Shown here one piece after another: positions 21,093-31,921 of a DNA stretch of 64,000 bases (the first letter of the stretch is position 1; every line of letters begins with the position of its first letter). The notes under the pieces were generated by a model. That model saw nothing but the letters and a program-made list of their open reading frames with translations, did not search any database and was not told the DNA's origin. Both the position numbers and the translations under genes were made by a program. The DNA is from Ceratodon purpureus (Eukaryota; Streptophyta; Bryopsida; Pseudoditrichales; Ditrichaceae): NCBI GenBank assembly GCA_014871385.1, contig CM026426.1:63903877-63967876 (forward strand). The letters are read 5' to 3'.

Positions 21093-21370
21093 CATCGCGG
21101 GATCCCCCGATGAATGGTAGAGTACTTCCGAGCCCACATCTCTTCCTCTCTTCCGTTGGTCACTATTGATGCAGTGGTGTATGCAACTTCGTCGTGGATC
21201 ATGGATCCGACGTGTAGAATCATTCCCAAGATAGCCATGGAATCTGCGTTAGCAAATGTATTGGGAGACAATGTTTCTGATCGGAGACCCTATGTGCTGT
21301 TTAGGTACGACATCGGGAGATCCCACGACGAGTCCGTCTGAGTTAATTCTCTTCCTGAGATAATTCTCTT
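21093..21370 (+). pseudogene. 3' remnant of a second transposase-like copy
   Basis: The frame at 21114-21341 includes MDPTCRIIPKIAMESALAN, aligning with KDPSTRTIPKKSMEAALAN at the end of the intact-length copy (17335-17400). It is followed by the shared 3'-end repeat with a damaged palindrome at 21311. Another palindrome lies at 21093. Only the last 25 or so codons and the 3' end are recognisable. Confidence 0.75.
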
Positions 21371-22010
21371 CCTTCTGATTGGAGATCCTATGTGCCCCCA
21401 TCTGGTCTATTCATTTGTATTACCGTAATCCCAATGTATGTATATCTCGGTCAAGTTGGGTGCTGGGGATCCCGTGATGAATATTGTAGAGCCGAAATCT
21501 CTTCTGTTTTCCGTTCCTTGCTCGCAATGTACGTATAATTATCTGGGTCAGGTTTGCTATCAGGGGATCTCGTGACACATACTCTGGAGCCCAAATGTCC
21601 TCTGCTCTTTAATATCTCGCTCGCAATTTACTTATATCTTGGTCAAGTTCGGTGTCGAGGGATCCCGTGATGAATACTTCTGAGCCCGTCCACGACGGTT
21701 CTTCCCATACATTGTTACATTTATGCTCTAAATTTGAGGACCAATTATCGGGTGATTACTTAATTCTGGACTCTGGACAGTCCAGAAATAGTTAAATATG
21801 GCATCTCCGAAGGAGACCGAAGTGAATTAAGTGTCTGTTCAATCCACCCCCAAGCCAATGCCCACAGGACAAAGGTATGGAAGTAAAGATCTACTCCCTC
21901 CTTTCGAGAGTAGACACTTTAGTCACAAAGTAACCAGTAACCAGTAACTAGTAACAAGTAACCAGTAATAGTAGTGATTATCTACTCAAGATTCATTTGA
22001 TTGCAATTTT
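21371..22010. other. decayed repeat DNA without a gene
   Basis: Three loosely similar stretches (about 21430, 21530, 21630) each contain TATATCTCGGTCAAGTT-like sequence and a decayed palindrome (GGGATCCCGTGATGAATA). At 21930-21972 AACCAGTAACCAGTAACT is a short tandem repeat. Nothing coding. Confidence 0.45.
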
Positions 22011-22014
22011 GGAC

Positions 22015-22253
22015 ACCAAGCCACGAGCTCATTTGTTGGTTGGAGGTGAGCGTTTGTCTCATTTATCTGGTCCGGGTTCGAACCCTGGTGGACTCGTTTG
22101 AGTGGATGTGGGGGATGAAGTGGCTTGGTACTGCTGAGTGAGCAATCGCGCAAGCAGTAGATGAGTTGTGCCAACCAACAGCCCCCTCTGTGAGAAGTTG
22201 ACAAGAGACTTGACACCCGTATGCTATCAATTCAAATAAAGTAGCTCTAGCTA
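22015..22253 (+). mobile_element. tRNA-derived SINE-like element
   Basis: Contains GGTCCGGGTTCGAACCCTGG (B box, 22070-22089) about 35 bp after TTGGTTGGAGGTGAGCG (A-box-like), the spacing of a tRNA-type RNA polymerase III promoter. It has no tRNA fold at the acceptor end and ends near TTCAAATAAAG. It abuts the 3' tail of the LINE. Whether it is an independent insertion or shares its tail with the LINE cannot be decided. Confidence 0.5.
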
Positions 22254-22254
22254 C

Positions 22255-22316
22255 TAAATTTTTATTTATTTTTAATTTTTATTTTATTTATTTATTTATT
22301 TTTATTATATTTAGGG
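22255..22316 (-). repeat. LINE 3' tail, (AAAT)n
   Basis: On the minus strand a run of AAATAAATAAAT-type repeats about 60 bp long directly follows the ORF2 stop region, as at the 3' end of many LINEs. Confidence 0.75.
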
Positions 22317-22327
22317 GTTTTCTTTGA

Positions 22328-23200
22328 CTATGGGGGGTCTAATGTTTCGGGTAATGGTTGGTGGTTTTCTATTCTTCTTTTGTGGAGAAGTATAGACATG
22401 GCATATTGTATGGCAATAGTGTTTATGTTTTTAAAGGTGTTTTTGATGGTAAGCCATGGTATTTTGAAATTGTCTGCAAGTAGTTTCATTGAAGGAATGT
22501 GTGTGGTAGCTCTAGCGCCTGCTGTGATGACAATAAGGGGGTCGACTTTCCATCCTCTAGCTGTAAGACTGGCAATTAGTGGGTTGTATTTGTTGGTTTT
22601 AGCTTCAAATGTTTCTGGTGAGAATCTGTCATTGCAGTATGTGAATTCAATGAATTGTATGGTAAGATTGGGGTTTATTTCTGTAGGGGGGTCGCTTTGG
22701 TACGGTAAACCTTTAACGCAAAGAATGTCTAGTCTAAATCTAGAGTTACAATGACATCTTTGAGTGCCACATGTGCATGGAAGTAACCAATTGGGAACGG
22801 TATTTTCTAAGGGTTTATCATTGAAGGTGCCCGCATTCATTAGAATAAAACAACGAGATTTTTCGGATGAGACTAGTAGTTTTCTAATTTCCCATACTGC
22901 TTTGTTGTGTCTTTTGACTCGGAGGGAGTGTATATGTTGTTGTTGGCATGTGAGTAATACATGTAGCCATGTATCTGGTTCGCGTGAATTGCAAATGGGA
23001 CATGTGATGGATGGAAATCTTTCTCTTCCGAAAAACATTTGTTTTCTAGCTTGGCCCATGTAAGTTCCCGTACGGAATTTTATGAGGCATGATTTTTGTT
23101 TGTCAGTGATGGCTGGGTTTTCCCAAAATTCGTTAGAAAGTACATTGTCTATGTCTACATTTCCCGTCCATTTGCAAATGTTGGGGGTTTCTATGGCCAT
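22328..23200 (-). pseudogene. LINE ORF2: zinc knuckle and restriction-like endonuclease
   Basis: 290 codons. Near residues 60-80 lies CPICNSREPDTWLHVLLTC (C-x2-C-x9-H-x4-C). Then comes a block RLDILCVKG, IQFIEFTYCNDRF, KTNKYNPLIASL and GWKVDPLIVITAGAR, the order seen in the restriction-like endonuclease of R2- and Dualen-type LINEs ([R/K]PD, acidic residue, K..Y). The usual Pro of RPD is Leu here. The frame is offset from the RNase H segment by a one-base change near 23250 (GTTAGACTCTAG). Confidence 0.65.
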
Positions 23201-23244
23201 GATTTCTAGATTGTTTTCTCTGTCGTATTTTTTGATTTGTTTTT

Positions 23245-25599
23245 CTAGAGTCTAACTGGTCCTTTGTCTGGAACATCATTTTTTGAAGGCCAGTTATCTT
23301 TTTGGAAGTAGAACGGAGTGGCATGGGCATGTTCGTATGAGTGTAGGGCTTTTCTGTGTTCTAGTTTTAGACCTTGCTTTGCTAAATAATCTGCTTCTTC
23401 GTTACCGTCAATGTTGACGTGTGCTCTAACTTTGTATAGTAAAATTGGTTGTGTTCTTTGTTGGAGTAGTTCTACTATGGAGGCAAGTGTGGTTTGATCG
23501 TGGTGACTATTATGTAGTGTTGGATGTTTTTTTTGTGTATTAAGTAAGTATAGTACATTTAGACAGTCGGTAAATATGTATGCTGGTTCGTTAGGGAATT
23601 GTGTGTTAATAATTCTGAGTGTTTTGTGTACTGCCATCATTTCTGGACGCAGTATATTTTGGTGTCCGTGGAGTCTTTTGGGGATATTGAGGCCTTTGGG
23701 GCTGTAAATACCATATCCGGCTCTTTCCCTTCTCCATTTACCGTTGCCAATTTCTTTTGGGGGTTTGAATGATCCATCTGTGTAATAACTGAATTGGGGG
23801 TGGAATTTTAGTGGTAGATTTGTTTGGTAATTTGGTAGTTGTGGGATAGGTGTTGAGTTATTTGCGGGGGTGTTTGGATAATACGATTTGGACCATTTTT
23901 TACTGGGATTGACATGAGTGTTTAAGGGAGTTGGAGATGCAATTTGTGTGTGAATTTGTAATATTTGGAGATTGTTAATTGTGTGAACGAGTTGATTTAT
24001 TTGCTCGTGTGTACCGATGTTGTTGTTTTGGTGGTGGATACAGAATATTCGGAGTGTAGAAAGTTCTTTTCTTTCGAGTTTAAGTTCGGGGGGAATTGTT
24101 GGCTCTTCATATGTAATGGTGTCTGCAGCAAAATGGGCAATAATATGTGTGTCCGGGAATGGACCAGTGTAAGGGTTGGGGTTTTGGTACCAATTAGTAT
24201 CGGGAGAGATGAGTATGGTGATACTGTTTGGGTCATTTTTTGCCGCAAGGCAGGCCCAATGAGTGGCTTGTTGTAAGTCGGTTTCATTGTGGGGGTGAGC
24301 GTAGCCAATTCCTGTCCATTTGTGATCAAATGCTTTCCCTAGGGACCCAAATATTATATCTCGTGAAAATGGTGAGTAGAATTGGGTAAATTGTATAGGG
24401 CATGTAACCGGTGACGAAAAGTAAAATTGGTGGATGTTGAATGTTGATATTAGAAAATCTAGTATTTCAGTTGGTATTGTATATTGAGCACATTTAAGTG
24501 AATCATTTTTTGGGATACGATATTTATATCTTTGATATAGCCAGACAATTTCAGTTTCAAATGATTGGGTGGATGGCTCAAGGCCGTGTGGGGTATTTTT
24601 TGCATGTTGATATTGTTTCCATAGCCATAGTAGTCTAGTTTTTGGGATGGTGATGAGGTGCCGGCCATTATCTTCGTATATGTGTGCGACGTCATGTTGT
24701 GTTTGGATAATGTTTGAGTCTGTTTCGATGTCATTTTCTTGGTTGCATTCATTAATGGAGACATGTGCTAGTGGGATAATTGTGGCCGGAGTAACGTATC
24801 TTGTATCTTTTTGTTGTTCTATGGAGAAGTGCTTTTCGATGATGTTTAAAAAATGTTTATGCTGTTGTTTAGTGTAGTATTGAGTAAGTAATTCAGTATT
24901 GTGGAGACAAGTGTTAATGTCGCTCCACGGGAAGAGTTCGCTTTGATTACGCCATTTGTTGTATGTGTTATTATTTGGCGTGGTCCATTGGCATAAATAT
25001 GTTGTATCTTTATAGTTTATCCCATTTGGATCTTTGATTTTATTTTGTTTGTGGCTTAGTATTGTGTGTATGGGAAATTGTCTTGGATATTTAAGCATAT
25101 TGTTGGGAGGAGGAGGATGTTCGGGAATAGGAGGGTTGGGGGGGTGTATTGGGGGGTTTAATTGTTGTGGTAGAATGTTGTGGTTTAATAATATGTAATC
25201 ATTTTTTAGAGTTCTTGGGGGAGAGTGGAATCGGAATCGACATGGTATTTGGCATCTTTGATGGCAAGTGGGTTTACAGAATAATTGACTGGCAATATTT
25301 AGTGCACTTTTTATGAGTTTTGTGGGGTTGGAGTGGTATACTTTATATTCGTCAAGGTTCATTAGGGTGGTCCCGTTAGGCATGGTTATTTGTTCTAAAT
25401 TTATTATATTATGTGATAGTAGTTTTTGTAGTAGTTTGAGAGAAGTTTTGGGGTTTAGGCCATGTAGGTGTTGTGCTTCTTGCATCCATGCGGTTTCGAG
25501 TGGGGATGGATTTAATAGAAAATTTTCTATAGTGCTTTTAAGGTGGACTCCGGCTTCATGTTTAAGTAAAAACAATGTTCTAGTGATAAGGAATCTCAC
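23245..25599 (-). pseudogene. LINE ORF2: connector and RNase H
   Basis: 784 codons in the same frame as the reverse transcriptase, separated from it by a stop at 25732. The first 600 residues are an unusual connector with a CHQRCQIPC cysteine cluster and a proline run (PNPPIPEHPPPP). RNase H occupies about 605-745: SYYTDGSF, ILRPEMMAVH, YIFTDCLNVLY and GNEEADYLAKQGL carry the D-E-D-D residues. Confidence 0.8.
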
Positions 25600-25731
25600 A
25601 CAATCTTGATATTTGATGCGGTCTATTTCTTCGGAGCCTCCAAATTTTGCAAGTATGAATTGTATTAAGCCAAAGTAGATTTTACCGAGTTTGCCTTTGT
25701 CATTGAGAGCATTCTGTAATTATTCTCCAAT

Positions 25732-27273
25732 TCATCGTAGATAGGCATTTTTTAACGAAAAGGCTTCCATTCCGAATAGATCGTGTGGGAGTTGTGTAGC
25801 AATATTAGATGTACTTTTTGGTAGTCCACATATTGTTTTGTGGAGTGCTATGATCTTTTTGTCAATTTTTCTAATGGCTGGAATAGAGTATGGTACTGCG
25901 TAGAAGCTGTATGCGATCCCGGCACGTATGACTGTATCGGCCATGTTGATTTTTTGTTTCATAGTGGCTGGGCAAGCCACTAAGGCTTGGCATTGTTTGA
26001 TGACTTTAGCCGTGGTGGTGTTTATTTGTGTTTTCCATTCAAGTGATGGTGCGAGGTTTATTCCAAGGTATGTATATGGATCATGTTGGTCCAAAATTGG
26101 TATTGGTTGGTTTCTGTAGTTTATATTGGTGGCTTGGATCTGTGCTTTGAATGCTATGGGGTTCATTTTTGATTTATTTGGGCATCTGGTCACTGCACAT
26201 TTAGGTATACCAAGATCCATTCCAGCCCATTCGCAGAATTTGTCTAATTTATTTAGTTGTATTTGTAGTGATGCTAATTTGTTAGCAATAGCTGCTAAAT
26301 CATCAGCATATGCTCCGGATGAGATTGTAACTTTGGATGTACCAAAGGTATATCCATTGTCACCTTGTTGTAACCATCGAAAAAGTGGTTCTAAGAATAT
26401 TATAAATAGATATGGACTAAGAGTATCCCCTTGTATAGTTCCTCTTTGGATGGGAATAGGTAGAGTTTTACCAAAATGTTCTCCAGAAAATATAGTAGAG
26501 GATTGTGAGTATATATTTCCTACCAAGTTTATAGCATCAGTTGGGTATCCGAGATCTTTCATTATGGCTAAGAGTCTCGCATGGTCAATAGAGCCAAAAG
26601 CATTTTTGAAGTCAATGTAGAGAATATATATATCTTGATTTGTAAATCTTGCATCTTCTAAGGCTGCAATAAGTAGTTGAAGTTGTCTCGATGTTCCTCT
26701 TTCTGCTCGGAATCCTTCTTGGCTGTCATGCAGAATTTGATGTCTTTCACCGTATGTGGAGAGGACAAAGGTTAATGTGCTAGTAAAGAGTTTGTATATG
26801 GTGTTCGCTAAAGCGATAGGCCTATAGTTTGTAAGTTGGGATGGTTCACCTTTTTTATATAATAAGACAGTTAGACTGGTTTTCCATGTTGCAGGTATTT
26901 GTTTTTGTTTGTAGCAGTGTTTAAAAAATAGAAATAGTAGTTTGTGGAATCGTGGGGGCATATTTTTCAGAATAGAGTTAGGTATTTTGTTTGGGCCTGG
27001 GGCTTTGTTATTTCCTAGGTTATTGAGGCATAAATCGTAAGTTTCTTGATCAAAATATGTGTGTAGGGGGATTTGTGGTTCTCCGCGTTGATCAATTGTG
27101 AATCCGTCCAAGTCATGCCATGGATATTGTCTGACGCTACATGTGCATTGTGGAGGATGTGTAATTTGATAGTGACATGTGGGGACTGTTGGCCGGTTAC
27201 TAATGGACTGTTGGATGTAAATTTCTTGAGCAATATCTTCCGGACTAGTTAAGATGTGGTTTTGTCTATCCAT
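25732..27273 (-). pseudogene. LINE ORF2: reverse transcriptase
   Basis: 513 codons with the full set of non-LTR reverse transcriptase blocks: NNKAPGPNKIPNSIL, YRPIALANTIYKL, QEGFRAERGTSRQ, YILYIDFKNAFGSIDH, QRGTIQGDTLSPYLF and the catalytic AYADDLAAIAN. The region is intact in itself but lacks a start and is cut by the stop after NAYLR. Confidence 0.92.
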
Positions 27274-27340
27274 TATAGAGTCAAGAGGTGAAGTTTCAGA
27301 GTTTTTGAAGACTTTTTGATTTACTTTTTTGGGGCTTTTT

Positions 27341-27790
27341 TCATATAGTTGTCGATATTTTGATACAGCTTTTGTGGATGCAATCTTTAGTGTATTTTGT
27401 GGTTATTTTTCTGGCTTCTTTGTTAGCAATTTTTGCGATTTTAGCTATGTCATCGATCCATTCGTTTGGTATAGAGTCCGTTGCTGGTGGATGTGGGATT
27501 TGTACGTATTGGTGGCTACGTATTTCGTTCAATATGGGGTGTGTTTGCCATTGGGGGTTGTTTTTTGCAATATATATAGTTTTTTTAATAAGATGGTATG
27601 TGGCAAGGTATTTTTTCCATTCTTTGGCTAGTTTTTGAGGTAAAAAACCGCCTTGTTGTCTTGTTCTATTTGTGAGTTGTGGTAGTGGGGGTGCGTTATA
27701 TGTTTTTTCAATGGTTTCCGAGATTTTTTCTACGATTTTGTCTAAGGATGCGCAAGCTTCTTGCCATAAATCGGGGGGTAAGATGGTCAT
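27341..27790 (-). pseudogene. LINE ORF2: linker between endonuclease and RT
   Basis: 149 codons in a third frame, overlapping the end of the APE segment by 83 bp. They bridge LARSLRILRQN-type sequence to the RT start and are rich in Lys and Ile. It shows that two frameshifts separate APE from RT. No domain of its own. Confidence 0.7.
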
Positions 27791-29810
27791 TATTTTCTAG
27801 AAGTCTGGTTAATTCATTTATTTGTATAGAATTTTTTTCAAAAAATTCAATATTAAATTTTTCTAAGTTTTCTGGAGGTATTGGATTTAAGATTCTAATA
27901 GTTGGGGTATTGATGGGAGTCGGTGGTCTGGCTATCAATAGGTTTTGTGGAATGTGTAAGGTGACTGGATAATGATCTGAGTTTAGATTCAAATTTGTGT
28001 TTGTCGTGGAGGTAATTCTAGTATTATCTAGGGATTTTATGTAGAAGCCATCTATGAGACTAGTTGATGTGTAGTTGTAACCACCTTGTCTTGTGAATGT
28101 TGTGTTTGTTGGGATGTATTCTAGATTTAGTGAATTTGTAAAGTTTTTCCATTGAATATCTTCTTCTTGTGGTGGGGTGTTGATGTTGTGGTTTTGTCTT
28201 CCGTTTAGTGCTATATCACGATTGAAGTCTCCACACAAGATGTATGCATGATTAGGGTGTGCATTTATTTGGTTTGTGATTGTAGTTTGAATGTGGGGAA
28301 TGAGGCGGATGTCTTCTAGGTGTGTCGGCATGTATAAATGTATGATTAACCATGGTAATAACGGATGGTTGTTTATTTTTATTATTTGTAGATATGAGGA
28401 AATGTTTGCTGGTGTAGGGATTTTGGTAATATTTCCAGGGAAAGCATATTTATTGTGTATAAGTGTAAGTAAGCCTCCTCTTCCGGGGGTGTAGGGCATT
28501 CTTTGTTGCATGCATCTTGTGAGGGCATGTGTGTTATTAAAAATAAGTCTATACTCAGGAAATAGATTTTGTATCCATTTAGTGGATTTGGTTGCTGTGA
28601 GTTTTGTTTCTTGGATGTTTATAATTGCCGTATTCCTTGAGGAGTTGTATATGAGGTTTTGTAGGTTTGGTAGAGCTGTATTAAGCGAAGATGCATTCCA
28701 TGTTATTATATTTGTTTCGTCATTAGTGTTGATGTTTATTCTTGGCGGAGGTGTTGGGATGTTTGGAAGGGGTGGTGGATGTGAGTATTCATTTAGACTT
28801 TCGAAACAGCGTAAAGCTTCAGTGATTAGTTTATTTGGGAAGAAGGGAAATTTTCTTTGGAGTATGATAGGTGTTGGTGGTGTATCTTGGTTATGGATAA
28901 ATTTGTAAAGTTCGTCGTGAATTGAGTTTTTTGAGGATATTAGGTCATAGTTCATTTCAATAAATTTGGTATAAGGGTGTTGAGTGAGGATGTGTCTTTC
29001 CGGGGGGTTATTTAGGTTGGCTAGTCTGATCAATACTGTATTGGTCCAAATATCATTGAAGTGGTGAATGCGGAGCTGAGCTAATATATTATTACATGTA
29101 TTTATTAGTGGGTGTATGGTAACGATTAATGCATATAGTATGTGAGGTAGTGGAGATTGTATTTGTATTTGTATATATCGATGTAGTTGTGGAAATTCCA
29201 TAATTGCTTGATGGTGTAGATGGTGGTTAGTTATTAAAATTGGAGCAAATGAGTTTGCAATATGTTGGTATTCCGGGCGCAATTTAATTGTGCTAGGGAT
29301 AAAGTATCTTCTAGCTCTTTTCTTGTAGTCGGCTGGATGAGTTCTAAGTATGTTGGGCATTGGTCCTATGTTTGACTCAATGTCCCCGCATTGAAGTAGG
29401 GCTAGTTTATTTACAAAGTAGTATCCTTGGTAGTTACTAGATTTGGGGTTTTTATAATTTAATTTATAATATTTTGTTGTTATAAAATTTGTTGTGTTAA
29501 ATAGATTAAGTAATGCATGTATTATTTGTTCTAAACGTGAGGGTAGGTAATGTGAGGTTTTAATGACTTCGGTTGAATGGTTTGTAATTGAGTTAGCTAA
29601 CCAATTGTATATGTGGTGGTTTTTGTTTCTTTCATTTTCTAGTTTCCCGTAGTGTAGATGGGTGTATTCTATTTGCTTGAGGTGTTGATAGGCCATGGTT
29701 GTCGAGTGTTTGTTTAAGAGATTTTGTTTTTGTATAGTGTCTAATATAATGTGAGTTTTAGGTATTGAGTGTATTCTCAGTTTAGGAAGACTTTTGATTT
29801 CTAGGGGCAT
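27708..29810 (-). pseudogene. LINE ORF2: 2A-like motif and APE endonuclease
   Basis: 700 codons. Residues 141-150 read CGDIESNIGP, a 2A-like motif whose NPGP core is NIGP. The AP-endonuclease-like domain lies at about 390-640: NIITWNASSLN, IINIQETKL, RGGLLTLIH, ILCGDFNRDI (catalytic Asp/Asn) and LNSDHYPVTLHI (catalytic Asp-His). It should nick target DNA to prime reverse transcription. It is in the same frame as the 29868-30311 segment upstream, from which TAG TAA separates it. Confidence 0.85.
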
Positions 29811-29867
29811 ATGGTTTGTATGTATTTTAGGATGGATTTTAGATTCAGGCTGTAATATGTTCTTTTA

Positions 29868-30311
29868 CTAAAATTTGGGGCTTTGATGAGTTTTAGGTTT
29901 TGGATTAATATTGTCTTTTGAATACATTTTGAATTTTGGATGAATTTTGGATTTTGAATGATCTTTGAAGATTGGGTGATTCATGGATTTTGGATGAATT
30001 ATGTATTTTGGATGAATTTTATATTTTGGATGAATTCTGTATTTTGGATGATTTCTGTATTTTGGATGGATTTTAGATTTTGGATGAATTTTAGATTTTG
30101 GATGAATTTTAGATTTTGGATGAATTTTAGATTTTGGATGAATTTTAATTTTTGGATGAATTGGAGATGATATGTATTCTTTTTGAATGGTAGTACTTAT
30201 AGATACTTTATTTATTGTTTTTTGTTTTTTGTTTTTAGTATATAAATATACTATATAATATAAGTTTACCGTCGCTACATCTGAAGTAACTAGTTTGTCA
30301 AGTCCATGCAT
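29868..30311 (-). pseudogene. LINE ORF2 start region with hexapeptide repeats
   Basis: An ATG at 30311 lies inside the last codons of ORF1 (22-bp overlap, different frame) and opens 147 codons: a basic N-terminus followed by about twelve variants of IHPKSK. The frame stops at TAG TAA (29865-29870), but IHPK-type sequence continues after the stops (ESKIHPKIH), so ORF2 originally ran through. Confidence 0.65.
29935..30166. repeat. 18-bp minisatellite in the LINE
   Basis: Tandem variants of TTTTGGATGAATTTTAGA, about twelve units and near-perfect between 30060 and 30140. The unit is a multiple of three, so it stays in frame as a six-residue repeat. Confidence 0.92.
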
Positions 30312-31921
30312 CCTTCTATTTCCGTGGTGCTTGGATGGTCTGCTTGAAGGGCTTCAAGAGTAAACATCAATTGTTTTTTCAATTGTTCAATTTGATACCT
30401 TGAGTTTTTGTTAGATTCTGCTTGTACCTTGTCTGCATATGTTCTTGCTTCGATTACTATCTCCTCCTTAAGTGTGCTCATCTCCTTCCGAATCTCCACC
30501 ATTGTTGTTGTTGTGCCTTTGGAAACCGCATCTTCTACCATCTTGTGAAGATCCGCCTTGGAATATCTACTTGATGGTCCATTTTCGAGGGCTTTAATGG
30601 TATTTGCTAAGGTGGTATTGACATCTGCAAACCCTAATCTTACCAATTCAGCACTAGATGGTGCACTTATTCCATCCAAACTTTTGGGGTGTGGTGCAAA
30701 TTCTACCCATTTATTGAGTATTTTTGTACTTTGTTTGACATGCTTCTTGTAAACTGTAGCATTTAGGCATTGCACATTACAAGTGCCTACATGCTTTCCT
30801 TTTTCTAGGCGGAAAAAGGTGCTTACAACATTGCCAACCCCCATATATGACTTGATTCCCTCTTCCAACATCTCAATGGACTTGGTCTTATTGAGATTTT
30901 TGGCAATGAGGACAACAACATTCTTCTTTGCTTTATCATCGTCGGAGATCTTTTTCGTACTTGCAAACTTCAGATCAATGATTTCATTCCAAAATGAAAC
31001 CTTGTGAAGTTTGAGACGTTCCGCCTCCTCCGGGGATGGGGTTTTAATCCATGCAAAGTCAGCCAAGTCATTCTTTTGGATGTTTGTGACCTCAAAATCA
31101 AAACCTCTATTGAAACTATCAACCACAAGCTCTTCAAGAATTTCAAACCATTTTTTCCCCTTCAAACTAGGGCTTGCAACTCGGACTGATAGGAGGCTTG
31201 CAATGGCTATAGCATCAAATGATTTGCATACTTTCCCTCTCCAAAAAGTGGTATCATCCACTTTTAGGATGAAGGGTCGAATGCCTTGGAGGAGTATTGA
31301 ACCGTCTTTTTCGGGATTTTTGAGATGGAGTTTCAAAGATCCACTCCATCTCTTCGAACCATGGAAGCACATAACTGCCAATGGTTCTCCCAAAAGATCC
31401 CCCAATTCAATCTCTATCATTTTGAGCATGTCCATTGTCCAAGCAAAAACTTCATCCCTTTGGATGACTTTTTCACCTACCTCAAAAAATATTGCTACTT
31501 GGTAGTCCAAGGCAAATCTAAACTCATCAATTTTTACATCATGTGGCAATTGGGTGAGGTTGAAATGTCCACCATCCTTTCCATCTGCCCTTTTAGATGG
31601 CCACTCATCTTGAAAGGATGGAGTTGCCTCTACATACTCTAGAGCATCTTCATGAGTCATCCCAAGCCTCACCAATTCACTTGCAGAATATGACGGTTCT
31701 TTGGGGCCCTTTTGTTCAATCGCCAAACAATTCAATGCATGAAACCCCAACCAAAAGGGAGGGCGTTGCATCTGAGATGCTTTGCCCTTGACCTTCTTTT
31801 GGCTAGAGAGAGTCATAGCCAAGACTGGACGCTTTTGACCGGATGACAATTCAGCAAGACTTTCAACATTAGTTTCAAAAAGTTTTCTAGTGCTAGAGAT
31901 GTTGTTGGGTTCAGTTGTCAT
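30290..31921 (-). CDS. LINE ORF1 protein
   Basis: The ATG at 31921 opens 543 codons without interruption. The first 300 residues are unrecognised but well composed (PSYSASELVRLGMTHEDAL, HFNLTQLPHDVKIDEFRFAL). About 390-450 looks like an RRM-type fold (VVVLIAKNLNK, CNVQCLNATVYKKHV). The C-terminus is a long coiled coil (EIRKEMSTLKEEIVIEARTY). Such RNA-binding, self-associating proteins package LINE RNA. Unlike ORF2 it has no stop or frameshift. The same frame is open for 840 codons upstream, so the start is a judgement. Confidence 0.7.
   Translation of the reverse strand: MTTEPNNISSTRKLFETNVESLAELSSGQKRPVLAMTLSSQKKVKGKASQMQRPPFWLGFHALNCLAIEQKGPKEPSYSASELVRLGMTHEDALEYVEATPSFQDEWPSKRADGKDGGHFNLTQLPHDVKIDEFRFALDYQVAIFFEVGEKVIQRDEVFAWTMDMLKMIEIELGDLLGEPLAVMCFHGSKRWSGSLKLHLKNPEKDGSILLQGIRPFILKVDDTTFWRGKVCKSFDAIAIASLLSVRVASPSLKGKKWFEILEELVVDSFNRGFDFEVTNIQKNDLADFAWIKTPSPEEAERLKLHKVSFWNEIIDLKFASTKKISDDDKAKKNVVVLIAKNLNKTKSIEMLEEGIKSYMGVGNVVSTFFRLEKGKHVGTCNVQCLNATVYKKHVKQSTKILNKWVEFAPHPKSLDGISAPSSAELVRLGFADVNTTLANTIKALENGPSSRYSKADLHKMVEDAVSKGTTTTMVEIRKEMSTLKEEIVIEARTYADKVQAESNKNSRYQIEQLKKQLMFTLEALQADHPSTTEIEGCMDLTN

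Noticed and set aside
22060-22100. Functional tRNA gene
   Set aside because: Only the A- and B-box-like elements are present; no acceptor stem or anticodon arm can be formed convincingly.
29958-30170. Plus-strand ORF of FWMN repeats
   Set aside because: Antisense of the 18-bp minisatellite in the LINE; no start context or other sequence.
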